In this document: positions 51,963 through 61,700 of the stretch, one piece after another | Position numbering within the stretch: the first letter of the stretch is position 1 | Layout: the number at the start of each line of letters is the position of its first letter | Source: Acidobacteriaceae bacterium | GTDB taxonomy: Bacteria; Acidobacteriota; Terriglobia; Terriglobales; Acidobacteriaceae | Reading direction: 5' to 3' | NCBI GenBank assembly: GCA_003140075.1 | Contig: PLIO01000070.1 | Coordinates: forward strand, 96,042-160,041 | Length of the DNA stretch: 64,000 nt | Position numbers and translations under genes: made by a program | The notes under the pieces: generated by a model | Database searches by the model: none | What the model saw: only the letters and a program-made list of their open reading frames with translations | What the model was told of the DNA's origin: nothing

Positions 51963-52370
51963 CTAAAGAAGCACGTCGTTCACTGGACGCCTTGGGCTTG
52001 GCGAGACCTGGCGAACCGGATAGCCTAAGCGAAACATGAACGTTGGCTGCCATTCCTTCTCTCCAATCAGTTCAGAGAGCTCGGCCATTGCTTGTGGTTC
52101 CTGATTGAGTGACCGCTGGTGATCGATCAACTCGACCACCTCATTGACCGGTCTTCCGGCAACATGGCGCGCAGTCGCCAGCAGATGGGCACGTTGCCAG
52201 GTGCGGCCTGCGCGCAGACTCTGCTCACGATCATAGCGGTCGCGCACCGTTATCACTCCAAAAAGCGGCGTGGCATGCAGCAAGTCCTTATAGGACATCA
52301 TCCGCAGCAATTTGTGCCTGAAAGCGAAGCCCCGTCCCCAGGGAGGCATGAACTTTATGATTCCGACCAT
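51963..52370 (-). pseudogene. Nitroreductase-family (Acg-like) C-terminal stump
   Basis: The 135-residue frame carries the C-terminal part of a nitroreductase-like protein: PLFGVITVRDRYDREQSLRA, GRTWQRAHLLATARHVAGRP, and the ending MFRLGYPVRQVSPSPRRPVN. In full-length Acg/nitroreductase proteins this is the last third, with the FMN-binding N-terminal part upstream. Nothing matching that N-terminal part was seen in the 590 bp upstream on this strand, so the gene is truncated. The ATG-type start at 52370 is simply the first in-frame start. A free-standing small protein cannot be excluded but is less likely. Confidence 0.6.
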
Positions 52371-52958
52371 CAGCGGAGACTGCCCGTACCGCGAGGAATC
52401 GTCTCATGGTGTTCCTTGCCCGAGATATAAGTTGAAAATATAGGACTGCCCTGTTGAACACCGTTTACGGTGCATTTAGGTGAACAAACCGCGTGAATTC
52501 GATGCGGCGGGCGAAACTAAGGGGACATGTTAGTTTACTCGTTATGGAAAAACGACATTGGATAATCGTCAACCCGCGTTCGAAACTCTTGTAGCACGAG
52601 AAGACTTCCGCCCGGACAATGACCGAGCCGGAAGGAGTGCCTCTGAATCAGGAGCGGAAATTCCTGCTCAGCTGCAAGCGGCTCGTAGGATTTCGTTGTG
52701 GCTCTGAAGGTAGATAAATCGTCTTTCGAACCGAGCAATTGTGAACATCACGCCATCCTCCACAAGGCGCATCATCTCAGTAGGATAGGGACGGGTCGCG
52801 GCTGGAAGTTGTAACGGCGAAGCTGATTGCGGCAACCGCCGGAGTGGCCACCGCATCTTCTTTGTTGGACCAGGCCGTTCGGTTGTAACTTTCGCCAGCG
52901 CCCCATTCGGCCCGTCGACAACTGAAGCCCGAAAACCGTTGTGCGGAAGGAATCCTGC
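52371..52958. other. Intergenic region, no supported gene
   Basis: The region precedes the plus-strand transglutaminase gene. It holds a palindrome CACCGT-TT-ACGGTG at 52459-52472 and a very short plus-strand ORF beginning MEKRHWIIVNPRS at 52543, which is too short to support. Long minus-strand frames here are shadows that continue into the transglutaminase gene. Confidence 0.35.
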
Positions 52959-53786
52959 ATGTTGATTCAGATCGGCTACGAATTGGTCTTTTACTGTCCA
53001 CAAGAAACGCCGATGATCCTTATGGTCAACGTCCATTATTCTCGCGCCGCGGATATCGTCACCCCCGATCTTCTGATTACAGATCCGGAAACGCCAATCA
53101 ACGCGTATCGGGACGGCTTCGGAAACTGGTGTACCCGGATTGTGGCGCCCACCGGGAGAATCCGCCTGACCAGCACCGGGGTGGTTCGAGACTCGGGGGA
53201 AACCGACGTGCTGACGCCCTCCGCTCAACAGCACCCTTTGCAGGAATTGCCGGAAGAAACTCTGGTCTTCCTGTTGGGCAGCCGGTATTGCGAGACCGAT
53301 CTGCTGTCCGACGCAGCGTGGTCGCGATTCGGCCAATCGACGCCGGGATGGCCGCGCGTGCGGGCGATCTGCGATTTTGTCCACAACCATATCGCTTTCG
53401 ATTATCAGAAAGCGCGCCCCACGCGCACAGCTTGGGAGGCGTTCAACGAGGGTGTGGGCGTCTGCCGCGACTTCGCGCACCTGGCAATCGCGCTCTGCCG
53501 CTGCATGAATATCCCGGCGCGGTATTGCACCGGATACCTTGGCGACATGGGGACGCTGCCGCCTTACGGCCTGATGGATTTTGCCGCCTGGATTGAAGTC
53601 TATCTCGGTGGTGCCTGGCACACGTTCGATCCACGGAACAACGTACCCAGGATTGGACGAGTGCTGATCGCGCGCGGCCGCGATGCAACCGATGTCGCCA
53701 TCGCCACCACGTTTGGCCCATATACCCTGGAGGGCTTTAAAGTCTGGACGGATGAGATCGCGGAGAATGTGCCAAAGGCGGGCTAG
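52959..53786 (+). CDS. Transglutaminase-like protein (short bacterial type)
   Basis: From ATG 52959 (AAGGA 9 nt upstream) the product is 275 residues. It has an N-terminal beta domain (MLIQIGYELVFYCPQETPMI) and a transglutaminase core with the nucleophile Cys in GVGVCRDFAHLAIALCR and the Asp in WHTFDPRNNVPRIGRV. Where the classical core has HAW, this protein reads FAAWIEVYL, so the catalytic His is absent from its usual place; I recall SAW in near relatives, so this may mark a subfamily. The usual role is proteolysis or crosslinking of peptides. It is on the opposite strand to the large transglutaminase/ATP-grasp cluster 1.5 kb away. Confidence 0.82.
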   Translation: MLIQIGYELVFYCPQETPMILMVNVHYSRAADIVTPDLLITDPETPINAYRDGFGNWCTRIVAPTGRIRLTSTGVVRDSGETDVLTPSAQQHPLQELPEETLVFLLGSRYCETDLLSDAAWSRFGQSTPGWPRVRAICDFVHNHIAFDYQKARPTRTAWEAFNEGVGVCRDFAHLAIALCRCMNIPARYCTGYLGDMGTLPPYGLMDFAAWIEVYLGGAWHTFDPRNNVPRIGRVLIARGRDATDVAIATTFGPYTLEGFKVWTDEIAENVPKAG

Positions 53787-54200
53787 TCCGCGAATCCGAT
53801 TGTAGGGCAGGTCCTTCTCATCGTACGGCACATCACGGCCTTCTCCTGATATCAGGTTCTGGCTACCCACGCTGCTCTCGTCAGCGGTCTGGGGCAGCGT
53901 TGGCCGGAAGCTACATCTTGGCGAAATCAACTCATCGCGCTCACAACCCAGTCAATGAGCTGCTATGGCGATGTTTCGCCAATTGACATGCTAGGTGACC
54001 GCTGGGTAACTTCCGGTTGGCCGACGACTCAGGAATTAAGGGCGATAAGTGTGTTTGCGACGCGATGGCTATATTCTGTCGAGCACGTTGCAGGGTGTTC
54101 GATGTATTTTGGGTAATCGAGGATTGGTCCCGGTTTTGAGACGATCACAGTCACTCTCGAATAACGGGCGGATCCCGAAGTTAAGTCTTTCATTTAGAGG
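53787..54200. other. Intergenic region with palindromes
   Basis: No gene is supported. It contains a 12-bp perfect palindrome CCTGATATCAGG (53845-53856). A nested inverted repeat lies at 53951-53987, where GTCAAT/ATTGAC enclose GGCGA-TGTT-TCGCC. These may serve as structural or regulatory sites between two converging genes. Confidence 0.4.
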
Positions 54201-55178
54201 CTAGGTCGTGATTTCCACGAGATTTCCTTCGGAGTCTGCAATCACGGCTTCATAGTATCCATCTCCCGTAGCTCTTGGTCGGCTGACAATCTGAACGCCC
54301 GCTTCTTCCATTTCCTTGACCAAACGATCCACCGCTTGGCGCGAACCGACCGAAATGGCGATGTGAGCGTGGCGCGGGGGCTCCTGGGGAGAGACCATCA
54401 GTTCAAGGCGCGGGCCCCCACCGAGCGACAGGAAACGGGATCGAAAGTCGTGCTTTGCACTCGAATACTCGGGAGTCGAGGCAGCATGAAACCAGCGCTC
54501 GTAAAAACCACGGGCGCGATCAAGATTGGAAACCCAGGCCGCAACGTGTTCGACGCGTGCTCTTGATCGCAACAACCCAAGCTGCAACAGTTCCTCACGC
54601 AGCGAAGACGGATCGCTAAATCGAATCGCATGCATGCCAACGCTGCGGGCCGCTTCCACGTTGTGCTGTAGGTCATCAACGTAGATTATTTGCTCCGGGA
54701 TCAGAGCAAATCTTTCACAGAAGCATTGAAAGATTCGTGGATCGGGTTTGACCAGGTGCACCTCGGCAGAGAGGAAGATTGCACGGAACCAGTGCAGGAA
54801 CTCGAATCTTCCCTGTGCAAAAGGGAAGGTTTCCGCTGACCAGTTACTCAGGCCGTAGATGGGAACTTCCTGCTCCCGCAGCTCAGACAGAATGTCGACC
54901 GTACCCGCGATCGGTCCTGCGATCATTTCATCGAAACGCTCGAACCACGCGTCGATCATTTCGGCGTTGCTGGGATGCTCGAGTTTCAGTGCTGCGCAGG
55001 CTTCCGCAAAGGTTCGCCCGGCATCTTGCTGCAGATTCCACTCTGTCGTGCAGATGTTCGCCAGAAAATGTTCCATGTCGGCTTCATGTTGAAACAATTT
55101 GCGATAAAGATAGCGCGGGTTCCAATCGATCAGTACTCCGCCAAGATCGAACACCGCTACAGAACGGGGAGCTGTCAT
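54201..55178 (-). CDS. HAD-superfamily hydrolase fused to a VOC (glyoxalase-like) domain
   Basis: The first about 205 residues are a HAD hydrolase: motif I SVAVFDLGGVLIDWNPRYLY, motif II GLSNWSAET, motif III Lys in VKPDPRIF and motif IV IYVDDLQHN. The remainder (about 210-325) is one vicinal-oxygen-chelate module: VEHVAAWVSNLDRARGFYER, then HAHIAISVGSRQAVDRLVKE and IADSEGNLVEITT, with metal-ligand candidates His in VEHVA and HAHIA and Glu in LVEIT. HAD enzymes remove phosphate or halide; VOC domains bind or change small metabolites. A two-domain fusion implies linked reactions or sensing. It lies at the downstream end of the transglutaminase cluster, 130 bp after it. Confidence 0.85.
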   Translation of the reverse strand: MTAPRSVAVFDLGGVLIDWNPRYLYRKLFQHEADMEHFLANICTTEWNLQQDAGRTFAEACAALKLEHPSNAEMIDAWFERFDEMIAGPIAGTVDILSELREQEVPIYGLSNWSAETFPFAQGRFEFLHWFRAIFLSAEVHLVKPDPRIFQCFCERFALIPEQIIYVDDLQHNVEAARSVGMHAIRFSDPSSLREELLQLGLLRSRARVEHVAAWVSNLDRARGFYERWFHAASTPEYSSAKHDFRSRFLSLGGGPRLELMVSPQEPPRHAHIAISVGSRQAVDRLVKEMEEAGVQIVSRPRATGDGYYEAVIADSEGNLVEITT

Positions 55179-55307
55179 GTAGTGATTTTAGCGAATGAGA
55201 CTGTCCGCGAGCGGCTGACGAACAAACCGGAAGTAGCTGTTGAAACCAGGCGACTACACTCGTTGAGACCGCAAGTGTACCGTGTCAAGGTATTGGCTCT
55301 GCGGCAA

Positions 55308-56183
55308 TTAGGAATCGACCGGCTCCATGTCGACGGCGACGTTGAGCGTATGAGCTCCGCCGCCCAGGATTAACCCCCGCAGAGGACTTACGTCACCGTA
55401 ATCCCGGCCCCAGGCGAGCGTCACGTGGCCGTTCGTGGGGACAACGTTGTTCGTGGGATCCAGATCAAGCCAGCCGATTCCCGGACAATAAGCTGACACC
55501 CAGGCGTGGGATGCGTCGGCGCCCACCAGCCTGGGCCGCCCGGGAGGTGGATAGGTTCGAAGGTATCCACTTACATAACGTGCCGCGAGATTTAGGGAAC
55601 GAAGGCAGGCGATTTGCAAGTGTGCGAAATCCTGGCAGACGCCCCGCCGTTTCCGAAAGACCTCTTCGGTTGGCGTCCGGACGTTGGTGACCTTCGAATC
55701 GAAGCGGAAGTCCTTGTAGATGCGTGCGGTCAGGTCCAGAAGCGCCTCCGGCAATGGCCTTCCTGGCGTAAACGACTGGAGAGCATAGGAAGCAAACTCA
55801 GGCCTGACCCGGATGCGCGGCGATTCAAATCCAAACTGGTAGGCTTCGAGGCCCGCTGCGCTGTGATCGCCTGGAAGCGATTTGGCTGCCTCTTCCCAAG
55901 GCAGCGGCAGTTGAGGCAAAGGCTTCGCATTGGCTTCCATGGTTACTTCGCTCCGCGCCTCGACCACCAACTCACTGTGCGGCTCCTGAATGGTGAAAAA
56001 GCAAAGAACGTTTCCAAAAGAATCCACACGTTCGGTGCGCGTTGCCGGATGCGGTTTGATATGCAGCTCGCTGTGCGCCACCTGGTGATGCGGCAAAGCG
56101 CGCGGCTTCAGGCACGCCACGTGGGTTCCGGCCGACACGGGATATTTATATTTGTACGTAGTCCGGTGAACGATTCTATAGAT
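55308..56183 (-). CDS. Transglutaminase-like protein with N-terminal beta domain
   Basis: From ATG 56183 the protein is 291 residues, beginning MIYRIVHRTTYKYKYPVSAG, the standard opening of bacterial transglutaminase-like proteins; an ATG at 56213 would add ten residues. The core carries Cys in RRGVCQDFAHLQIACLRSLN, His in ADASHAWVSAYCPGIGW and Asp in LDLDPTNNVVPTNGHVTLAW, and the final GRDYGDVSPLRG block is also present. All three catalytic residues are visible, so this member looks active. It follows the ATP-grasp/alpha-E fusion gene by about 40 bp on the same strand and closes the second module of the cluster. Confidence 0.9.
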   Translation of the reverse strand: MYRIVHRTTYKYKYPVSAGTHVACLKPRALPHHQVAHSELHIKPHPATRTERVDSFGNVLCFFTIQEPHSELVVEARSEVTMEANAKPLPQLPLPWEEAAKSLPGDHSAAGLEAYQFGFESPRIRVRPEFASYALQSFTPGRPLPEALLDLTARIYKDFRFDSKVTNVRTPTEEVFRKRRGVCQDFAHLQIACLRSLNLAARYVSGYLRTYPPPGRPRLVGADASHAWVSAYCPGIGWLDLDPTNNVVPTNGHVTLAWGRDYGDVSPLRGLILGGGAHTLNVAVDMEPVDS

Positions 56184-56223
56184 CATTGTCTTGAGATCAT
56201 TAGCGAAGGTCATACAATAAAGA

Positions 56224-58719
56224 TCATTGGCCTATGGTGATGGGCAAGGTCCGTGCGTGACTAAAGTATCTGCTCGATAAGTTGTTCGACCAGGAAGGCA
56301 GCAATCCTTCCAGCTCCTTCAGGAAACCTGCAAGCCGGCTGAGCCCATCGGAGCCATTCGCCGCCGAGGCGCCCGGCAATGGATACTTTAGCTTTCGTAA
56401 ATCGAAACTGCGCAATAATGCCAAAGCAGACCGCATTGCTTTTAAGTCAGCCGGGAGGTGCCGGGGAAGCTTTTGATAGAGATCGGCGAGGTGGCTCAGT
56501 TGAAAGTCCAAAGAGCGGGGATTCGTCTCATCCGCCATGAGCACATCCAGCACGGCTAAGGGATGTAGGGTCGTGTAGTATCGGGTCCGATAAGTCATAG
56601 AGCTATCCGCAACCTCGAGCAAGCAGTCCAAAAGCAACCAATCCTGCTCGGCCAGGGGCGTGGTGATCTCGCGGAGTTGCCAGGCCAGATAGATCGCGCG
56701 CTCCAGCCGCCGGCCAATGGTCATGAACAGCCAGCCCAAACCGCGGTTGATGTTTTCCCGCTCCATTCCGGAGAATGCAGAAAGTAGTTCCAAACAGTCG
56801 GTCAACATACCCGGATACTCGAGAAACGGCGTGCCGCTCCCAATCTGAATCGAGTCCCGCAGCTGACCGATGAGGAACATCATATCGGCCGACAATCGCT
56901 CGCGAATAGTGCCACCAGTCCGGTATACCTCGGCCAGAGTGCACGCCAGACTGTCAGGCCGCCTGGCATCCGTCAGCAGTGAGGTCACTTCCTGTTCAAG
57001 TTCCGCCGAAGTCGGCCGCCGGCGTTTCGCTTTTGGCAACTTGCTGTGCCTCGATTCCAGGCATCGGTGCAGCCGGATCAGGCAGCCGAGATCCGCTTCC
57101 TCTGCGCGCCGAACACGAGGGATCATGGCGCGCAAGATCCGAGCGATGTTTTCGGCTCGCTCGACATATCGGCCTAACCAGAAGGCATTGTCGGCGACAC
57201 TGCTCGGCACAACTCGCGAGACCCGGCGCAACTCCACTGGCTCATGCCGCGGGCGCAGCATACTGAACGTATCGACGGGGCTATCCCACAGGACCCATGC
57301 GTCCTTGCTGTGGCCGCCGCGCTGCATCGAAACGACCGATCCTTCCGCTTCGGCGACCCGTACCAGTCCTCCCGGAATCGCAATCCACCCGCTGCCGGTA
57401 TTGAGCACGTAAGTGCGCAGCACCAGGCTGCGTGAGTTGAGACATCCGTTATCCCACACCGGCGCAGTGGACAAAGCGACCTGCTCCTGCGCCACATACT
57501 CGTGCGGGCGGGCCCGCAGTCGCTCGGCAAACTTGCCCTTCTCGGCGTAAGGGAGTTCGGCCCCAAAGACCGGTTCCATACCGCTCGAGGGAAATGCCGG
57601 TTTCACCACCACCGAGTCGAGATGGTCGAGCACCCAATCGAGGGCGTACGGCTGCCCGCACCACCAGGTAGCGACGGACGGAAGTTTAAGCTTCTCGCCC
57701 AGCAATTGTGTGGAGAGGCCGGGAAGAAAGGGCATGATCGCGGCCGTCTCAATCAAACCGCTGCCCAGTGCGTTTGCCACCTTCACATTTCCCGCGACGA
57801 TAGCGTCGACGAGGCCGGGCACGCCGAGAAGCGAATCGCCCCGCAGTTCGAGAGGATCGCAAAAGCTGTCATCCACACGGCGCAAAATCACATCGACCCT
57901 CTCCAGTCCGTCGACGGTCTTGAGATGCACGCGGCGGTGGCGCACCGTCAGGTCCTTGCCCTGGACTAGAGTGAACCCCAGATAGCGCGCGATATAGGAG
58001 TGTTCGAAGTAAGTCTCGTTGAGCGGTCCGGGAGTAAGCAACACGATACGCGGATTGTCGCGTTGGGCGAGGCTGGTGAGCGCATCGCGTTGCGCACGAA
58101 AAAACGGAGCGAGGCGCAACACGTTCGAAATGCGGAAGAGATCGGGCAAAACGTCGGCGACGATGATGCGGTTCTCCAGCGCATAGCCGCTGCCCGAAGG
58201 CGCTTGCGTGCGATCGGCCAATACCCACCACTGGCCGTCGGGCGAACGGGCAAGATCGACTGCCAGCATATGCAGATAGCTGTGTGAGGGAACACGCACG
58301 CCCACGAGCGGCCGCAGAAATGCGGGGTTGCCGTAGAGAAGTGCGGCAGGAAAGCGGTTCTGCGCCAGCAGGTCCTGCTTTCCGTAGAGATCCTTGAGCA
58401 GCAGACTGAGCAACTGGGCGCGCTGAACAATGCCCGCTTCGATGTAGCGCCACTCGTCCGCCGGAATCAGCAGCGGAACGATATCGATCTTCCAAACCCG
58501 GCTTGCCCCGAGTGGATCGCCGTAAATGTTGTACGTGATCCCGTTCTCGCGAATGCGGCGCTCGGCACGGGCCCATCGTTGTGCCAGTTCTTCGTGGCCG
58601 ATCGCCCGAAGTGACTCCATCAAGTGGGTCCAGTGCGGGCGAGGAGTTACGCCATCGGCCGATAATTCGTCGTAGGCAGTTCCGTAGCGGAGCGGAGGCT
58701 GACATAAATCCACCGTCAT
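56224..58719 (-). CDS. Circularly permuted ATP-grasp / alpha-E domain fusion protein
   Basis: From ATG 58719 (ATGA overlap with the upstream gene) the product is 831 residues. Residues 1 to about 480 are a circularly permuted ATP-grasp type 2 domain (DUF404/DUF407 type): NGITYNIYGDPLGASRVWKI, DRTQAPSGSGYALENRIIVA, VILRRVDDSFCDPLELRGDS and the C-terminal GGHSKDAWVL. Residues about 510-831 are an alpha-E domain (DUF403): SVADNAFWLGRYVERAENIA, then NRGLGWLFMTIGRRLERAI. These ATP-grasps are predicted amide or peptide ligases; alpha-E proteins always accompany them and their chemistry is unsettled. The open frame to 58947 overlaps the previous gene in another frame and is not coding. Confidence 0.9.
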   Translation of the reverse strand: MTVDLCQPPLRYGTAYDELSADGVTPRPHWTHLMESLRAIGHEELAQRWARAERRIRENGITYNIYGDPLGASRVWKIDIVPLLIPADEWRYIEAGIVQRAQLLSLLLKDLYGKQDLLAQNRFPAALLYGNPAFLRPLVGVRVPSHSYLHMLAVDLARSPDGQWWVLADRTQAPSGSGYALENRIIVADVLPDLFRISNVLRLAPFFRAQRDALTSLAQRDNPRIVLLTPGPLNETYFEHSYIARYLGFTLVQGKDLTVRHRRVHLKTVDGLERVDVILRRVDDSFCDPLELRGDSLLGVPGLVDAIVAGNVKVANALGSGLIETAAIMPFLPGLSTQLLGEKLKLPSVATWWCGQPYALDWVLDHLDSVVVKPAFPSSGMEPVFGAELPYAEKGKFAERLRARPHEYVAQEQVALSTAPVWDNGCLNSRSLVLRTYVLNTGSGWIAIPGGLVRVAEAEGSVVSMQRGGHSKDAWVLWDSPVDTFSMLRPRHEPVELRRVSRVVPSSVADNAFWLGRYVERAENIARILRAMIPRVRRAEEADLGCLIRLHRCLESRHSKLPKAKRRRPTSAELEQEVTSLLTDARRPDSLACTLAEVYRTGGTIRERLSADMMFLIGQLRDSIQIGSGTPFLEYPGMLTDCLELLSAFSGMERENINRGLGWLFMTIGRRLERAIYLAWQLREITTPLAEQDWLLLDCLLEVADSSMTYRTRYYTTLHPLAVLDVLMADETNPRSLDFQLSHLADLYQKLPRHLPADLKAMRSALALLRSFDLRKLKYPLPGASAANGSDGLSRLAGFLKELEGLLPSWSNNLSSRYFSHARTLPITIGQ

Positions 58720-61700
58720 GGGACAAGCCCCGGCTTCTCGATGCCGCTCTGTTTTCCAGGAGGAGGAAAGCGCAGGTCCAGAGTCATAGGAAAGATCGGG
58801 TTGGTCTCTTCGTCTGGCACCGCAATGGGCCCGGACGGCGGCCCGGATACTTGGAAGCGCTGCCGGCGGCGGCCCTCGGCCTCCGTTGCGTTTACAGGGC
58901 GGGCTGTATAAGCGCGGCCATCGGGTGATCCCACATGGTAGGTGCATCGGCCTATGGAACGCTCTTTCCAGCGGTCAATCATGTCGAAGGTTAAGGGCGC
59001 ATGCACGGGAACTGTTGGATGTAACACGGCCGAGAGCTGGCGGGCGCGAAAACGTACGCCAGCTATGGCCGCTCCTTGTTCACTATGAGAAGGTTCGCCC
59101 GTGGAATAGAGTGGCACCCTGCGACCGTTGCATGTAACTGCATAGCGAGATTCCGTGGCGAACCCAGACACCTTTACCTGAATCCGCTCGAACGACGAAT
59201 CCACCGCGCGAACCGTTTGACCGGAAGTTGTCTCTTCCGCAAGCACATTCCATGGCTCAAGGGCGTGACGCAGTTCGAGTTCGACTCCCTCAGCAGCGAC
59301 CGACCCGATCTTCGGAAAGCGAAACTCCATGTGCGAAGCAAACCACTTCTCTTCGAAATTGTAGCCGGAACCGCGCAAGCAGGTAAGCACATCGAAAAAG
59401 TCGCGCCTGACAAAATGCGGCAGCAAAAAACGATCATGGAGCGCAGTACCCCAACGGACGAGGCCACCTTCGAATGGACGTTTCCAAAACATCGCTACCA
59501 GCGCACGGATGAGCAGCATCTCGATAAGACCCATTCTCCCATGTGGAGCCATTTCGAAGGCACGCAATTCGAGCAAACCGAGGCGCAACCCGCGCCCTTC
59601 CGGGGGAAAGAGTTTGTCGATGCAGAACTCGGCGCGATGCGCGTTACCCGTGACGTCGACGAGCAGGTTGCGGAACAATCCATCCACCATGGCCGGCGGG
59701 CAGTCGTCCGTGGGCAGATTACTAAAAGCGACCTCCAGCTCGTACAAGGCGTCCATGCGCGCCTCGTCGACGCGTGGAGACTGGCTGGTCGGGCCGACGT
59801 ACATGCCGGAAAACAGATACGAGAGCGATGGATGGTTCTGCCAGAACGCCAGCATGCTGCGCAGCAGATCCGGACGGCGCAGGAAAGGGCTGTCCAGCAC
59901 GGTCGCTCCGCCGATCACGATGTGGCTGCCGCCGCCGGTGGCGAGATGGCCGCCGTCATAGCCGAACTTTTCCCCGGTCAGCCGATTATGGCACGCTTCT
60001 TCAAACAGCACTGTGTTGATCTGTTCGAGTTCGTCCCAATTGCTCGCCGGTGGCAAGTTTACTTCCAGAACTCCGGGATCGGGTGTGAGGCTGAAGGATC
60101 GCAACCGCGGATCGGAAGGCGGGGCGTAGCCCTCCAGCCACACCGGCTTCTGCAGAAACTGGCACGTATCCTCGACGGCGGCGACCAGGTCCAGGTAATC
60201 CGCAAGCTTGGACGCACATGGCAAAAGCACGTGCAAGCGGCCTTCTCGAGCCTGCACGCAGAGCGCGGGCCGGATCAGTTCCGGCGCAGTTTCCGCGGTC
60301 GCCGAAAGGGCAGGCAGCGGATCGGCCACGGGATTTTTCTGGAAGAGATCCATCCGCCGGCTCGGGCGTGATGGAAGCTTGATCCGGCCTTCAAGTTGCG
60401 CAGCGCACGGCGCAGCCTCGTACTCGTATTCGAGCTCATCAGGTGCCACCCAGGGCATCGCTTCGGTCGCTATGCGGTAGCCGAGGGGGGAATCGCCGGG
60501 CGACAATAGCAGGCGTTCCGGGCGAGGGAACCACAGCTGGCTCGACCAGCACAACTGGCCCGCCGGCTGACGGCGACGAATGGGCAGGATGTATCCCGCC
60601 GGGTCCGCAGACTTAATTTCACCGTCGTAGGCGGCCAATACGTTTTCGGAGCTTACCCCAAGCCGGTGGGTGAGCGCTTCCATGAACTTCAAAGCATCGG
60701 CCGCGCCGAAACCGTAATCCTGACCCTCGCGAGCGATGAGATCGATATTCTCCCAAACGGGGATACGGTCGAGGCGCCAAGAGCAGCTCAGCGCCCAACG
60801 CGGCAAAGGCTCGCCGGGATACCATTTGCCTTGCCCGAAGTGAAGCAGTGCGCCGGGCGCCAGCTTCTCGCGGAGGCATCGGATGAGAGACAAGCCTCGA
60901 GTTCTCTTAATTGGTCCCAGAGCATCGATGTTCCATTGCGGGCTCTCAGGCTCGTCGATGCCGACGAATGTAGGTTCGCCGCCCATGGTCAGTCGCACGT
61001 CCTGCGCTTCCAAGTCCGCGTCGACGTGATGCGCTACCTGTTCGACCTGCAGCCAATCCTCCTCGGTGAAGGGCTTGGACGGCCGCGGTGCGTCATTCAA
61101 GCGGCGAATGGACATGGAATGGCTGAAGTCCACGTTGGCCAGCTCAACCGTGCCCTCGATGGGCGCGGCCTTGGAAGCGTTCGGGGTGCAGACGAGCGGG
61201 ATGTGACCCTCACCGGCGAACAGGCCCGAGGTCGGATCCATCCCAATCCAGCCCGCACCCGGCAAAAATACTTCCGCCCAAGCATGGAAGTCGGCAGAGT
61301 CGGTTTGCGGACCGCTCGGTGCGTCTGAGCCTGCTTCGTCCGGCGCTCTCTCGTCCGCTGCCAACTGAATCAGATACCCGGAGACGAAGCGTGCCGCGAT
61401 TCCCAAATGTCGGAGAACCTGCACCAGCAGCCATGACGAGTCACGGCAGGATCCAGTGCCCTTTTCCAGGGTCTGCTCGCATGTCTGGACGCCGGGATCC
61501 AGCCGCGTCACGTAGCCAATTTCGTTGCGTATTCTCCGATTCACGTCGACCAAAAAACTGATCGTTCCTTGCTTCTCGCGGGAAAGCTTCCTCAGAAAAG
61601 TCTGGAGCAGGGGTCCGGCCGGCTCGGCCGAACGATAGGGTTCGAGATCCTTAGCCAGATCCGGAGCGTAATCAAAAGGGTAGTTTTCGACTCCTGGCTC

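Noticed and set aside
51780-52028. Plus-strand open frame of 82 codons containing DVGFEESAIDLLEARFW
   Set aside because: No start codon near its beginning, it includes the 13-bp inverted repeat, and it overlaps the nitroreductase stump; protein-like appearance judged to be chance.
52668-53930. 420-codon minus-strand open frame
   Set aside because: Antisense to the transglutaminase gene at 52959-53786; Arg/His/Gly-rich translation with no family motif, so it is a shadow of a GC-rich gene.
59076-60371. 431-codon plus-strand open frame
   Set aside because: Antisense to the transglutaminase-DUF2126 gene, which has clear motifs throughout; the plus-strand translation resembles no protein.
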